The notes: a model not told the origin generated them from the letters alone. 64,000 nt of DNA from JBKBII01 sp046299415 (GCA_046299415.1 JBKBII010000011.1:1-64000), one strand, 5' to 3'; numbered from the stretch's first letter, positions 18,593-26,896 are shown. Program-made: numbers and translations.

Positions 18593-19030
18593 TCAGCAGC
18601 CACCGAATCCGTCGGCTTCCATCTTGGCTTCGAACGCCTTCAAAGCGTCGTCACCCGTTTTCAGCGAACCGGATTCGGCGTCCCAATCGCTTGGCTTCAT
18701 CTTAACCAACCAACCCTGACCGTAAGGATCCTCGTTGATCAAACCAGGCTTTGCGGCGACCGCGTCATTCGTCTCGATAACTTCACCGGTGACAGGGGTC
18801 TTCGCCGGGCCAACCCACTTGCCTGACTCAACGGTCGCGCAGGACTTGTCCTGCTTCACTTCCTTGCCTACTTTTTTCGGCGTGTAAGAGACGATCTGGC
18901 CCGCCAAGGAACAGGCGTAAGAGGTCAAACCCACTGTCGCGGTACCGTCGCTCTCCTTGCGCACCCAAACGTTGTTGTCAACGTTGTACAACAGATCTTC
19001 GGGCAGGTCACAACCTCGCACAGCACCCAT
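18593..19030 (-). CDS. lbpA: Lipoate-binding protein LbpA (GcvH-like), copy at the operon end
   Basis: A 145-residue GcvH-like lipoyl-carrier protein. The lipoyl-lysine hairpin reads VESGKWVGP (Lys 71), followed by TPVTGEVIETN and the LINEDPYGQGWLVK segment, all typical of H-protein-like folds. The N-terminal VWVRKESDGTATVGLT strand pair also fits. LbpA proteins of sHdr operons are dedicated carriers for sulfur oxidation, distinct from glycine-cleavage GcvH. Compared with its sister at 19471-19917 it has extra Cys residues (7, 40, 64, C-terminal Cys) and a longer C-terminal helix. It is the last gene of a three-gene operon, 28 bases after the DsrE-like gene. Confidence 0.92.
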   Translation of the reverse strand: MGAVRGCDLPEDLLYNVDNNVWVRKESDGTATVGLTSYACSLAGQIVSYTPKKVGKEVKQDKSCATVESGKWVGPAKTPVTGEVIETNDAVAAKPGLINEDPYGQGWLVKMKPSDWDAESGSLKTGDDALKAFEAKMEADGFGGC

Positions 19031-19058
19031 GGCGTTCCTCCAAGTATATGTTTTCGAA

Positions 19059-19460
19059 TTAAAAAGTTACGACCTTATCGGCCTTGAGAATTAAATCCGC
19101 CAGAGTACTGGCCCGGTCGACTTCATCAACCTCTTCGATCAAGTCCGAAGCGGGGTCGATTCTATACCCCGGCAAAGCAGGGTGGCAAACGTGCAGCGTC
19201 ACACCGGCACGTTTGGCATCCCGCATAAACTCAAGAATCGTCTTGCCGCCTTCCATGGCTCGCAACGATTCTGCAACGCCCTTTTCAACCAGCCGCACGC
19301 CTTCCATTGTAAAGAAAACGTGAACCTCGATGTCCATCGACGCCATTACAGCGCCTAGATAAAACGGCGTCGCACAGCGATTGGGCGTTGATGGGCCGGA
19401 CGTCATGATGAACACAACCATGTGCTCGCCCTCATCGTCCAAGTAGTGATCTTGATTCAT
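19059..19460 (-). CDS. DsrE-family sulfurtransferase-like protein
   Basis: A 133-residue DsrE/DsrF-like protein: MVVFIMTSGPST strand and loop, a VHVFFTMEGVRLVEKG helix-strand unit, and LHVCHPALPGYRID carrying a Cys at the position of the sulfur-carrying residue in many DsrE-type proteins. A second Cys is in NRCATPF. Such proteins shuttle sulfane sulfur between TusA, rhodanese and the oxidising complex. It sits between two lbpA genes, 10 bases after the first and 28 before the second, so it is almost certainly co-transcribed with both. The DsrE3 subgroup cannot be fixed by eye. Confidence 0.88.
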   Translation of the reverse strand: MNQDHYLDDEGEHMVVFIMTSGPSTPNRCATPFYLGAVMASMDIEVHVFFTMEGVRLVEKGVAESLRAMEGGKTILEFMRDAKRAGVTLHVCHPALPGYRIDPASDLIEEVDEVDRASTLADLILKADKVVTF

Positions 19461-19470
19461 CGATCAACCC

Positions 19471-19917
19471 TCAACGCAATTTTCGCTGGCACTGAATGTC
19501 CTCATCCTGAGCGCGCTTGCAGTACCCTTCGTGCGCGCGGTCACCGGTCAAAAACATTTCGAGGGCCTTTTCCGTACCCTCTGAAGGCTCGACTCGTGCG
19601 ATCCACGCATTGTAGGGGTCTGAGTTCAGCAAAACCGGATTCTCAAGCACCTCTTCATTGCCCTCGACGATCGTGCAGTCGATGAAATTCGGGATGGGTC
19701 CGGCCCACTTGCCTGATTCGATGGTGGCGACAGGTTTGCCCGGTGGTCGACGCGTGCCCGGCTTACGAACGCGGACGTGAATGATCTTCCCCGCGATCGT
19801 CTGAGACAGGTCGGTCATGCCAACGGTCAAGGAATCATCCGCCTCGCGTCTCAACCAAATCTGGAATTCGTCGTCGTAAAAGAGCTCCGGGTGGAACTCG
19901 CAGCCATTGCAATCCAT
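19471..19917 (-). CDS. lbpA: Lipoate-binding protein LbpA (GcvH-like), first gene of operon
   Basis: A 148-residue GcvH-like lipoyl carrier with the lipoylation hairpin IESGKWAGP (Lys 70), followed by the LLNSDPYNAWIARVEP segment. It differs clearly from the second LbpA in the same operon: an N-terminal CxxC (Cys 3 and 6), a basic RKPGTRRPPGK loop before the lipoyl hairpin and a Cys-containing C-terminal tail. Two divergent LbpAs suggest that they serve different partners or steps, or different ligases; that is inference. A G-rich box (GGGGGA) stands 6-11 bases before the ATG. Confidence 0.92.
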   Translation of the reverse strand: MDCNGCEFHPELFYDDEFQIWLRREADDSLTVGMTDLSQTIAGKIIHVRVRKPGTRRPPGKPVATIESGKWAGPIPNFIDCTIVEGNEEVLENPVLLNSDPYNAWIARVEPSEGTEKALEMFLTGDRAHEGYCKRAQDEDIQCQRKLR

Positions 19918-20512
19918 GAAATCCCCCGACTAGACGCGAACGTTGCCAACCATTAGCCGGCTCGACGCGCATACCGAAACCAAGATGTTCTGAGCCTCGG
20001 CTCAATCAAGCCACAGACGAACACATGAGCACTAGGCTCGCCAAACTTCGGTCAGCTAACCAAGCCTGGCGTTAAGCCGCCTAGGGACAGTTTTCAAATG
20101 CACCGCTGCAATTACCGGAGTGACGAGTTATGGGCCCATGGGGCTACCCGGCAAATGCTCTACATGCTCCGAATGCTCAAAAACCAGCTAACCGGTGTAA
20201 GGAAAATTTGGCAATACGATGCAACTGCCTTCCCGCATCGATTCGGCCCGCCCGAACATCGCCATTCGAACTCGACGGGTAGTCCCAACTTGATTGATAC
20301 CGCGGCCGACGCCCCGCCAGCGCTGCACTCGGTAATCAGGCAACAATTGCTCGGCTGACAGTCGGGATGACACCGCAATCAGGCATCACGCAACGGTGTT
20401 CCAACGCAGCGTCCATGGCCGATATCCTACCGCAAGCAAACCAGCTGGGCAGCGGAATCGAAAGCGCGAACTTCGATCGCAGTCGTGATGGCGATCGATG
20501 ACGTCATAAACG
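19918..20512. other. Spacer between hdrB2 and lbpA operons
   Basis: About 600 bases with no supported gene; short frames around 20.1-20.38 kb on both strands lack motifs and ribosome binding sites. It contains the hdrB2 terminator at its distal end and a possible promoter for the lbpA operon near 20.07-20.10 kb. Confidence 0.5.
20069..20097 (-). promoter_or_regulatory. Possible sigma-70 promoter for lbpA-dsrE-lbpA operon
   Basis: On the minus strand TTGAAA (20092-20097) and TAACGC (20069-20074) are separated by 17 bases. The -10 is poor, so this is only a candidate; it lies about 150 bases before the first lbpA start. Confidence 0.3.
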
Positions 20513-20540
20513 AAAAAAAGGCGAGTGCCGAGCACTCGCC
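20513..20540 (-). terminator. Intrinsic terminator after hdrB2
   Basis: Perfect 9-bp stem GGCGAGTGC/GCACTCGCC with a 3-base loop, followed on the minus strand by a run of seven T. It lies about 58 bases downstream of the hdrB2 stop and closes the sHdr operon. Confidence 0.9.
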
Positions 20541-20597
20541 TCCATCATGTGACCCGCACAGGGTCAAGTGCTGCCTTGAAGTAATCGAACCCTTCGA

Positions 20598-21509
20598 CTA
20601 GATCACGCCCTTGCTTTTGAAAAGGCCAATCGAATCGCTGACGTTCTCATGAATACCCAGACGACGGGGCGACAAACCCATTGCAAGCCCAAGGAGCTGA
20701 GTGAAGTAAACGATCTTCACGTCAGTCTTGATACCAAACTCAGTCTCGGCTCGAACTTGATGCATTTCAAGCCCGGAATGACACGTTGGGCATTCCGTCG
20801 CAATGACCTCTGCGCCTGAGTCTTCGGCCGCCTGCAGCAGGTTCAGCACCAACTGGGTCGAGGTATCGGCGTCGGACAGGGTATGAGCGCCCCCACAGCA
20901 CGACGTTTTCAACGGAAAGTCGACATTAACTGCACCCGCGGCGCCCAGAAGATCGTCCATGAAATGGGGCCGGTAGCTCGACTCGGAGCCCGCGCCGTTG
21001 TCTTTTTCCGGGAAAATCTGGCGAGGCCGGGTGTACATGCAACCGTAGTAGTTAGCGACCTTGATACCGTTCAGCGAACGTTGCATCTTCTGCTTGATGC
21101 CTTCAGGGCCGAGCTCTTCCATCAGCCACTCGAGGAGATGCAGCGTCCGTACGTCGCCGGTGTAGACCGGGTCATCAGACTTTCTCGCGAGATCCTGAAC
21201 GGTTTCCATCGCTTGCGCCGATGTCGCCGTCTCGTATTCGGCCTTCTTCAGATTGTGATAGCAGCCGTTGCACGGCGCCATCACCGTGTCCAGTCCCATT
21301 TGCTCGCTGGCGATCGCCATGTTGCGGGCCGAAAGGTAGGTCTGAAGCATTGGATGGACGTTCTTGACCTCCATCGCCCCGCAACAGTTGTAGTCGCGAA
21401 GGTTCTCCATTTCGAGACCCAGCGACTTGACCAACACGCGCGTCGACTTGTCGTACGGACCACCCGAACCTTCGAGGGCGCAACCCGGGTAGTAAGCAAC
21501 CTTAGCCAT
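20598..21509 (-). CDS. hdrB2: sHdr subunit HdrB2 (CCG-domain protein)
   Basis: A 303-residue HdrB-like subunit with two CCG domains: the first opens with YYPGCAL and contains YNCCGAME (Cys 42-43), the second contains SCCGGAHTLSD with a preceding ACPTCHSG-like ECPTCHSGLE. In sHdr these CCG motifs are predicted to bind noncubane Fe-S clusters, as in HdrB of methanogens. The chosen ATG at 21509 has AGGAGG eight bases upstream, within the end of hdrC2, and overlaps that gene by 8 bases. Last gene of the hdr operon, followed by a strong terminator. Confidence 0.93.
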   Translation of the reverse strand: MAKVAYYPGCALEGSGGPYDKSTRVLVKSLGLEMENLRDYNCCGAMEVKNVHPMLQTYLSARNMAIASEQMGLDTVMAPCNGCYHNLKKAEYETATSAQAMETVQDLARKSDDPVYTGDVRTLHLLEWLMEELGPEGIKQKMQRSLNGIKVANYYGCMYTRPRQIFPEKDNGAGSESSYRPHFMDDLLGAAGAVNVDFPLKTSCCGGAHTLSDADTSTQLVLNLLQAAEDSGAEVIATECPTCHSGLEMHQVRAETEFGIKTDVKIVYFTQLLGLAMGLSPRRLGIHENVSDSIGLFKSKGVI

Positions 21510-22218
21510 GGGCGGCCTCCTTTTGTTCACGAACATAGTTCTTCAGCACGTCACCGGTACGACCCCAGCTTTTCGTGCGCGGTGTGTGCAGTGTGTTGAT
21601 ACCCATCTTCATCAAGTGCATGACAGGAAGACCCTTCATCATGCGCAGAACAAAAACCTTCAACCAGTCTTGGATCAGCGGCTGATTGGTCTTTTTGAAG
21701 AAGTTTTGCATCACGCGAGAGTCTTCGATTCGCCCGGTTGCGTAGATCTGAGTGGCGAACTCTTCGTCGAAGATCGTGGACGGCATCTTGTCAGTGATGC
21801 CCTCCTCTTCCATCCAGTGGGACAACGCCTTCATTACACCTTCTGGACGGACGTCTTTCGGGCAGATGTTGGTGCACTTGTTACAGGACACACACTGCCA
21901 AATGATGTCTTTGTCCTTGATGATTTCTTCTTTGAGGCCCAAGCGGCTCAGGTAGATCCAGTAGCGGGGATTGAACTGAACGTTCTGGGCGTACATCGTG
22001 CAAGAGTTCGTGCATGAACCGCACTGCCAGCAGCGATGCAGGTTTTCTGCACCCGTATATGTCTGCAGTTTGGCTTCGAAATCGTCGTCGTAGTCACGAA
22101 TCGTTCGGGGCGCGATCATCGTGTTCCAATGTCCGGACACGTCAACCCCGTCCACGACGAGCGACTCGTGATTCAAAAGGCGCTCGTCCTCGATCAGTGC
22201 CTTCTCATGAATTGCCAT
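21502..22218 (-). CDS. hdrC2: sHdr subunit HdrC2 (4Fe-4S protein)
   Basis: A 238-residue iron-sulfur subunit with two ferredoxin-like clusters: HRCWQCGSCTNSC (Cys 63, 66, 69, 73) and CVSCNKCTNICP (Cys 109, 112, 115, 119). It is expected to pass electrons between HdrB2 and the flavin subunit HdrA. It overlaps hdrB2 by 8 bases and follows the hyp gene after an 88-base gap, the usual C2-B2 order of type I sHdr clusters. Confidence 0.93.
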   Translation of the reverse strand: MAIHEKALIEDERLLNHESLVVDGVDVSGHWNTMIAPRTIRDYDDDFEAKLQTYTGAENLHRCWQCGSCTNSCTMYAQNVQFNPRYWIYLSRLGLKEEIIKDKDIIWQCVSCNKCTNICPKDVRPEGVMKALSHWMEEEGITDKMPSTIFDEEFATQIYATGRIEDSRVMQNFFKKTNQPLIQDWLKVFVLRMMKGLPVMHLMKMGINTLHTPRTKSWGRTGDVLKNYVREQKEAAHG

Positions 22219-22306
22219 CGTTTATCTCCAAAACTCGACGACGCCCTTCGCCGCCACCCGTTTGACTAGTTCGAACCCGAACCGTTATTCGTTTTTATCT
22301 GGCCGA

Positions 22307-23137
22307 TCACTGAACGGCAGGCGCTGAATCAAACGTTTTCAGGCGCCCCTCGGCAGCGTCGATTCCAAGGAGTTTCACCACAAGTTCGAGCGGGTCCTGC
22401 TTGGCCCCGAACTGCGCGTCGATTAAACCGAACTGCATCGACAAAGACTTTGCGTAATCTGCGTAGGCCTGTGCCCACAGCAAATCAACAAGGAAAGGCA
22501 GGTCGCGATAGAACCCGAGTTCGGCAAGCGCCTCGTAAAACCACTGTCGGTAATGAACAGCGGCCGCCAGCCCAGCCTCAATGGGAACCGTTCTTAGCGT
22601 ATCGTTGCCTTTGAGGAACTCTCGCAGCGCTCCAGCCGTAGTGTTCGTGTCCCACACCCACCGAGTGAGAAGAGGAAAACGATCAGGCTCTGAGAAGTGG
22701 AGAATTTCCGCTCCAAAATCCCACAGGCCCCGTCGCAACTTCTTGTCATCGCCAAGTGTTGAAGAAAACTCTTCCAGCCGATCCTCGACAGCGTCATGTC
22801 CTTGACGCAGCTGCTCAATCGCGTCGGCCAGGCGAGAACCCTGTCCCGGAAGGTGCGCACCAATTTTTCGACGAACCGAAAACACGATGGCCGATAAAAC
22901 CCGAACGTCCTCACTCTCCAACGCTGAGCCGCTCAGCCGTTGCTGAAAGGCCTCGGATTTAGCGGCGATTGCTCGGACGAGCGTTTCGACACCGTCGAGA
23001 CCGCCTGCCTCGCTAATCGCGGAGAGCAAACTGTTTAGTTTGCTCTCAACGATTTCCATCGAAAACGGCGCCGGTGGAAGCTCCACCGACGCCGATTCGA
23101 TGTCGTCGGCCTTAGCTGGCTTTTTGAACCAGCGCAT
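22307..23137 (-). CDS. Conserved sHdr-operon protein of unknown function (Hyp)
   Basis: A 276-residue protein without Fe-S or nucleotide motifs, signal peptide or membrane helices; mostly helical with an acidic, Leu-rich pattern (FSSTLGDDKKLRRGLWDFGAEILHF region). Its place between hdrA and hdrC2 is where the 'hyp' gene of the sHdr cluster is found in characterised sulfur oxidisers. It starts 26 bases inside the end of hdrA, so translation is coupled. Its role in the complex is unknown. Confidence 0.85.
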   Translation of the reverse strand: MRWFKKPAKADDIESASVELPPAPFSMEIVESKLNSLLSAISEAGGLDGVETLVRAIAAKSEAFQQRLSGSALESEDVRVLSAIVFSVRRKIGAHLPGQGSRLADAIEQLRQGHDAVEDRLEEFSSTLGDDKKLRRGLWDFGAEILHFSEPDRFPLLTRWVWDTNTTAGALREFLKGNDTLRTVPIEAGLAAAVHYRQWFYEALAELGFYRDLPFLVDLLWAQAYADYAKSLSMQFGLIDAQFGAKQDPLELVVKLLGIDAAEGRLKTFDSAPAVQ

Positions 23138-24161
23138 GAAGATCGGCTACAGCGCGACCGGCTGCGGCAGCACCCTGTGCGATGGAGTCATCGATCGTTT
23201 CGGGACCGTAGGCAGCCCCGCAAGAGTAAATGCCCTTACGCGTCGTGCCACAGGTATTGGTGTACTGCTCCGCGCGTTCGATGAAGCCATGCTTCTCGAG
23301 ACCAATACCAAACACCCGCGAGATCTCAGGGTTGTCGGCGTTAGGATCCATCCCGATTGCGTGGACGACGATGTCGAACGGAATAATGATCGGACGCTTG
23401 ACCAGGGTATCTTCGCCCTTGACCAACAGTCGCCCATCACCAGAAGCCGTGACTTCGGCAATACGGGCTTTGACGAACTTAGTCTTAAATTCTTCCTGGG
23501 ACTTCCAGTAGAACTTGTCCTCGTAAAGACCGAAAGTGCGGATGTCCATGTAGTAGATGAACACGTCAGTCTCGGGCGACATCTCTTTGATTTCCATCGC
23601 GAGATTCGCGGACACGGTGCAACAGATTTTTGAGCACCATTCGCGGCCGATTTGGCGATCACGGGACCCTACGCAGAGCAGAATACAAACCCGCTCCGGG
23701 ACGCGGCCGTCAGAAGGGCAAGCGATCTTGCCGCTGGCAACCATCTGTTCCATTTGCGTGGTCGTCAACACGTCTTCAAAGGTGCCGAAGCCCCACTCTG
23801 GCTTGTTGATCGAATCGAAGTGCGTGAAGCCAGTCGCCAAAATAACGGCACCTGCACTGACGCTTTGCCCATTGCTCAACGTGGCAGTGAAGTTGCCAGA
23901 CTCGCCATCGAGCTTCTCGACCTTTGCATTTTTGTGGATCGTGACGCTCCCGTCCTCTTCCACGCGTGAAACCATCCGGCCGATTGCATCCTTGGCCCAT
24001 TCACCGGATGGCACCAACTTGGCGTAACCCGAAAGAATGGGAGCGCCGCCCAGCACGTCTTCCTTTTCAACAACGACTGCCTTGTAACCGGCAGACGTGA
24101 CGTTGGCTGCTGCGCTCAAACCTGCCGGGCCCGCGCCGACAATCAATACTGTGTCTTGCAT
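23112..24161 (-). CDS. hdrA: sHdr flavoprotein subunit HdrA
   Basis: A 349-residue FAD-binding subunit. The dinucleotide motif VGAGPAG is at residues 8-14, a second nucleotide-binding region ILATGF near 107-112, and the HdrA-specific cluster ligand segment CILLCVGSRDRQ...EWCSKICC (Cys 159, 163, 176, 180, 181). The C-terminal part carries YSCGAAYGPETIDDSIAQGAAAAG, the FAD-closing motif. It is shorter than methanogen HdrA, as is normal for sHdrA, which lacks the thioredoxin-reductase insert and extra ferredoxin domains. Start and hdrB1 stop share one base (TAATG), a sign of coupling. Confidence 0.95.
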   Translation of the reverse strand: MQDTVLIVGAGPAGLSAAANVTSAGYKAVVVEKEDVLGGAPILSGYAKLVPSGEWAKDAIGRMVSRVEEDGSVTIHKNAKVEKLDGESGNFTATLSNGQSVSAGAVILATGFTHFDSINKPEWGFGTFEDVLTTTQMEQMVASGKIACPSDGRVPERVCILLCVGSRDRQIGREWCSKICCTVSANLAMEIKEMSPETDVFIYYMDIRTFGLYEDKFYWKSQEEFKTKFVKARIAEVTASGDGRLLVKGEDTLVKRPIIIPFDIVVHAIGMDPNADNPEISRVFGIGLEKHGFIERAEQYTNTCGTTRKGIYSCGAAYGPETIDDSIAQGAAAAGRAVADLHALVQKAS

Positions 24162-25567
24162 TACGCTTTACCTCCGTACGCGAGTTCCGGGTTGTACAGG
24201 TATTCAATGTTCCCGTTTTCAACTTCCTTCAAGTATTCTTGGAAGGTCTTTTTCGCCTCGTCCCAAGAAATACCCATCTTCTCGACAAGATCTTCGCAGG
24301 GCGATGCGTGCCACTGAAGCTGAACGATCTTGAACGGGTCCGCTCCGCAAGCCAGCGCAGCGAACTGTACTTCGGCCATGATCGGTATCGAAAAGTTCTG
24401 GTTGTGCGCTTTTCCGATCCACTGATTTTTGTCCATCGTGGTCACACAACCGGTGTCGTTTGCCAACATCACGTCTGCATTCGCTTCTTCGCGCGCCACA
24501 CGAATCTTGCGATCCATGGTGAAGGAGCGAGTGAACTCGCGTTCCGAAATGATGTGACGGAAACCAAAGCCACAGCAGTCGTACCAAGTCGAGTAGTCAA
24601 TGACCTGGGCGCCGAGTGCCTGCGCGGTAGACGTAATGATCGCGGTCCGGTTGCCACCGAGCACGGTCGGATCGTAGACCGCGTCTTCATGCACCATTTT
24701 GTAGTAGTGGCAGGCGACGTGAGCTGTCGCGCGGATATGAGACACGTCAATGGTCTGAAGCTCAGACGCGATGCGATTACGCATGACGTGAACCCACTCG
24801 GAGTAGTGGATGATCTCTTCGGGGATGACGAGCTTACCATCGACAAGCCGTCCAAGCTTGCCGAGGATCTTGGTCACCTTCTCACGCAATTCGGCGGATT
24901 CGACCAGATACTTACGGATTTCTTTGTAGTTACCGAAGGACGTTCCGCAGTGTACGAGCGGGTAGAAGTGGCCCAGTTCGAACCCGTGCTGCTTACCCGA
25001 GACGTAGGCTTGGTGGAAGTTGCGCAGGAATACGGCTGCGAGCGACTCTACGTTGCCAATTCCTGAACCGTGATAGTTCCAAGCGGTGCATGAGGTCTGG
25101 TCGGTTTCGTCGAGGTAATCTTTACCCGGCACCTGCCCAAACTTGTTCATGAACCACAACAGCGAGGTTGGGTAGCCCGGAATATTTCCGCACTGCCCAC
25201 ACGACTTGTGGTGCCATAGCTGACGAGTCGGGACTTTCTTGTCCCAGCCGAACAGGGTCTTCACCATCTTCGGTTCATGCTGATCACCAATGCGATGAAT
25301 GATGATCTGGCCGTCTTTCTCGAGCTCGTACATGTGCTCGCGAATGTCGTCCATGCGGTCGCCGAGATCGATCGAGCGGCGATCGACGTGCTTGCGCACC
25401 CAATCGGTTGCGCGTACTGCTTCTTCTTTAGACAGGTCAGTCGCCTGGAAGAAAGAGCCGTGACCGGCTACGCCTTGGCCGTCGGTGTTGTGGAAGCCGG
25501 GTTTCATCGTCCCCGCGCCCGCGCCTTCACCGGTCTGGTTGTGATTTCCGGGAGTCTGGTTGCTCAT
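24161..25567 (-). CDS. hdrB1: sHdr subunit HdrB1
   Basis: A 468-residue HdrB-like subunit. Cys-rich regions include KSCGQCGNIPGYP in the first half, HVACHYYKM, a DCCGFGF CCG motif and ANDTGCVTTM in the second half, so a full CCG domain is present in the C-terminal half and the first is modified. It is longer than HdrB2 because of an N-terminal region of about 100 residues. Role: [4Fe-4S]/noncubane cluster subunit that probably handles the sulfur substrate together with LbpA (family inference). An AGGAGGT-like box (GGAGGTTCC) precedes the ATG. Second gene of the hdr operon, 32 bases after hdrC1. Confidence 0.92.
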   Translation of the reverse strand: MSNQTPGNHNQTGEGAGAGTMKPGFHNTDGQGVAGHGSFFQATDLSKEEAVRATDWVRKHVDRRSIDLGDRMDDIREHMYELEKDGQIIIHRIGDQHEPKMVKTLFGWDKKVPTRQLWHHKSCGQCGNIPGYPTSLLWFMNKFGQVPGKDYLDETDQTSCTAWNYHGSGIGNVESLAAVFLRNFHQAYVSGKQHGFELGHFYPLVHCGTSFGNYKEIRKYLVESAELREKVTKILGKLGRLVDGKLVIPEEIIHYSEWVHVMRNRIASELQTIDVSHIRATAHVACHYYKMVHEDAVYDPTVLGGNRTAIITSTAQALGAQVIDYSTWYDCCGFGFRHIISEREFTRSFTMDRKIRVAREEANADVMLANDTGCVTTMDKNQWIGKAHNQNFSIPIMAEVQFAALACGADPFKIVQLQWHASPCEDLVEKMGISWDEAKKTFQEYLKEVENGNIEYLYNPELAYGGKA

Positions 25568-25599
25568 TGGAACCTCCTGATCGCGTTGCGGACGGCGGG

Positions 25600-26289
25600 T
25601 TATTCGTCGTCTTCTTCTTGTTCTTCGAGCCAGTCTTCGTAGTCTTCACGCTTTTCATCGATGAAGTCTTCGATGACGTCAAAGAGATTTTCGTCCATCA
25701 GTTCGAGGGATTTCAAAACACCGGTCATTTCCCAGATCGTATACATCTCGACCGATGTCTTGAGCGAGACCTCCCACGCCGTTTCAACGGTCTGAAGGGT
25801 TTTCACCGGGATGGCCTTACGCAGAATGCGCAGATCACCTTCAACCTTCTGAATGTTCGGGCCCCAGTCGGGGAAGTGATCGGGCTGGATCATATCCGGC
25901 GACAACTGGTTGCCGGTCGTGATCAGCTTGAGCATGACGCGACCGAATGGCCGAAGCACATCCTTAGCCGACTGCATCTCGTGCTTGATGGCCACTTCGC
26001 GCATGATCGCAACCAGGCCACCGGGCGAGTTTTTGAATGGGCAGCGAGCGGCGCAAGTCATGCACTGCGCGCAGGCCCAGATCTTTTCCTGCATCGCGTC
26101 GTAGATCTGCTCGACGTTTTCGGTCCAGAGCAGCTGTACGATCTCGCGCGGCGAGTAATCGTAGAACTGCGCCGACGGACATGTTGCGGTGCAGATACCA
26201 CAATTCAAGCAGCCATTGAGCTCATGGTCGTAGCGAAAGTCGCCACGGATGTCCTCAAAGATCTGCTGCATTTCAGCGTACGTTGCCAT
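25600..26289 (-). CDS. hdrC1: sHdr subunit HdrC1 (4Fe-4S protein)
   Basis: A 229-residue protein with two four-cysteine clusters: CLNCGICTATCP (Cys 27, 30, 33, 37) and CAQCMTCAARCP (Cys 73, 76, 79, 83), and a very acidic C-terminus (EEQEEDDE). It is the electron-transfer subunit paired with HdrB1. AGAGGTG stands before the ATG. First hdr gene after tusA; the 163-base gap to tusA contains a perfect 12-bp hairpin. Confidence 0.94.
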   Translation of the reverse strand: MATYAEMQQIFEDIRGDFRYDHELNGCLNCGICTATCPSAQFYDYSPREIVQLLWTENVEQIYDAMQEKIWACAQCMTCAARCPFKNSPGGLVAIMREVAIKHEMQSAKDVLRPFGRVMLKLITTGNQLSPDMIQPDHFPDWGPNIQKVEGDLRILRKAIPVKTLQTVETAWEVSLKTSVEMYTIWEMTGVLKSLELMDENLFDVIEDFIDEKREDYEDWLEEQEEDDE

Positions 26290-26417
26290 CGTTCACCTCT
26301 AGGCGGCACGCAGTCTGGAGCCGCAGTCGTGAGCTTTCTGAAGACACGGGCCATTCATGACTGAGCCGAAAACTCAAAGCGCCTTCTTGCGCGCGGCGTC
26401 AACTCGGTCGTGGCCTT

Positions 26418-26443
26418 GGTCTTGCGAGCACGCTCGCAAGACC
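26418..26443 (-). repeat. Perfect 12-bp inverted repeat between tusA and hdrC1
   Basis: Arms GGTCTTGCGAGC and GCTCGCAAGACC with a minimal two-base centre (in RNA probably 11 pairs with a four-base loop), starting 10 bases past the tusA stop. No T-run follows on the minus strand, so it looks like an RNA-processing or stability element, or an attenuator that lowers transcription into hdrC1, rather than a full terminator. Confidence 0.65.
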
Positions 26444-26452
26444 AGCGCGGAT

Positions 26453-26683
26453 TCAGGACTTTTTGATCAGGAAGTAGAACTTGCCACCCTGCTCGCTGTG
26501 CTCGAGCAGCTCGTTACCGGTCTGCTTGGCGAAAGCCTGGAAATCTTTGACGGCGCCCGGGTCGGTGGCAATGATGTGCAGCACCTGACCGGCTTCCAAA
26601 CCGCCAAGTGCTTTCTTAGCACGCAGAATGGGCAGCGGGCAGTTGAGACCGGAAGCGTCGAGTTCCTGATCGAAATTAGCCAT
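26453..26683 (-). CDS. tusA: Sulfur carrier protein TusA
   Basis: A 76-residue TusA/SirA-fold sulfur carrier. The hallmark CPLP motif with the persulfide-bearing Cys is at residue 15 (SGLNCPLPIL), followed by the standard KKALGGL helix and a VKDFQAFAKQTG second helix. In sHdr organisms TusA passes sulfane sulfur between rhodanese, DsrE-type proteins and the oxidation complex. The ATG at 26683 is chosen over a GTG three codons upstream because AAAGGAGTG stands in front of it with good spacing. It has its own likely promoter and a dyad upstream. Confidence 0.95.
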   Translation of the reverse strand: MANFDQELDASGLNCPLPILRAKKALGGLEAGQVLHIIATDPGAVKDFQAFAKQTGNELLEHSEQGGKFYFLIKKS

Positions 26684-26797
26684 TAAAATCACTCCTTTGG
26701 GTCATTTCCGAAGGCCGTTGATTACGGCCGCATGCTCCGCCTGCCGGCGGTTTCCGTGTTGTATGGGCTTCCATCCTCTGGAATCCGTGGGGACGAG

Positions 26798-26826
26798 GTT
26801 ATAGGGGAAGGTCCATTCGAATACAA
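26798..26826 (-). promoter_or_regulatory. Sigma-70-like promoter upstream of tusA-hdr
   Basis: Minus-strand TTGTAT (26821-26826) and TATAAC (26798-26803) are spaced by exactly 17 bases, about 115 bases before the tusA ATG. The -10 matches consensus in five of six bases and the -35 in four. Confidence 0.55.
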
Positions 26827-26847
26827 GAAAGTGCCGATTATGGTGTT

Positions 26848-26871
26848 GATACATAAATCGATTTGCGTATC
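26848..26871. promoter_or_regulatory. 24-bp dyad, candidate operator for tusA-hdr
   Basis: Half sites GATACATAAATC and GATTTGCGTATC are reverse complements at 10 of 12 positions, centred at 26859.5 on an AAATCGATTT palindrome. The octamer ATCGATTT also repeats directly at 26857 and 26869. The dyad lies about 20 bases upstream of the -35, so it could bind an activator, or a repressor of the ArsR type known as sHdrR for other sHdr clusters. No such regulator gene is in the window. Confidence 0.5.
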
Positions 26872-26896
26872 GATTTTCGCGCTGTTCTACCTCGGC

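Noticed and set aside
20098..20378. Small overlapping frames on both strands between hdrB2 and lbpA
   Set aside because: Low protein character, no ribosome binding site and overlap on opposite strands.
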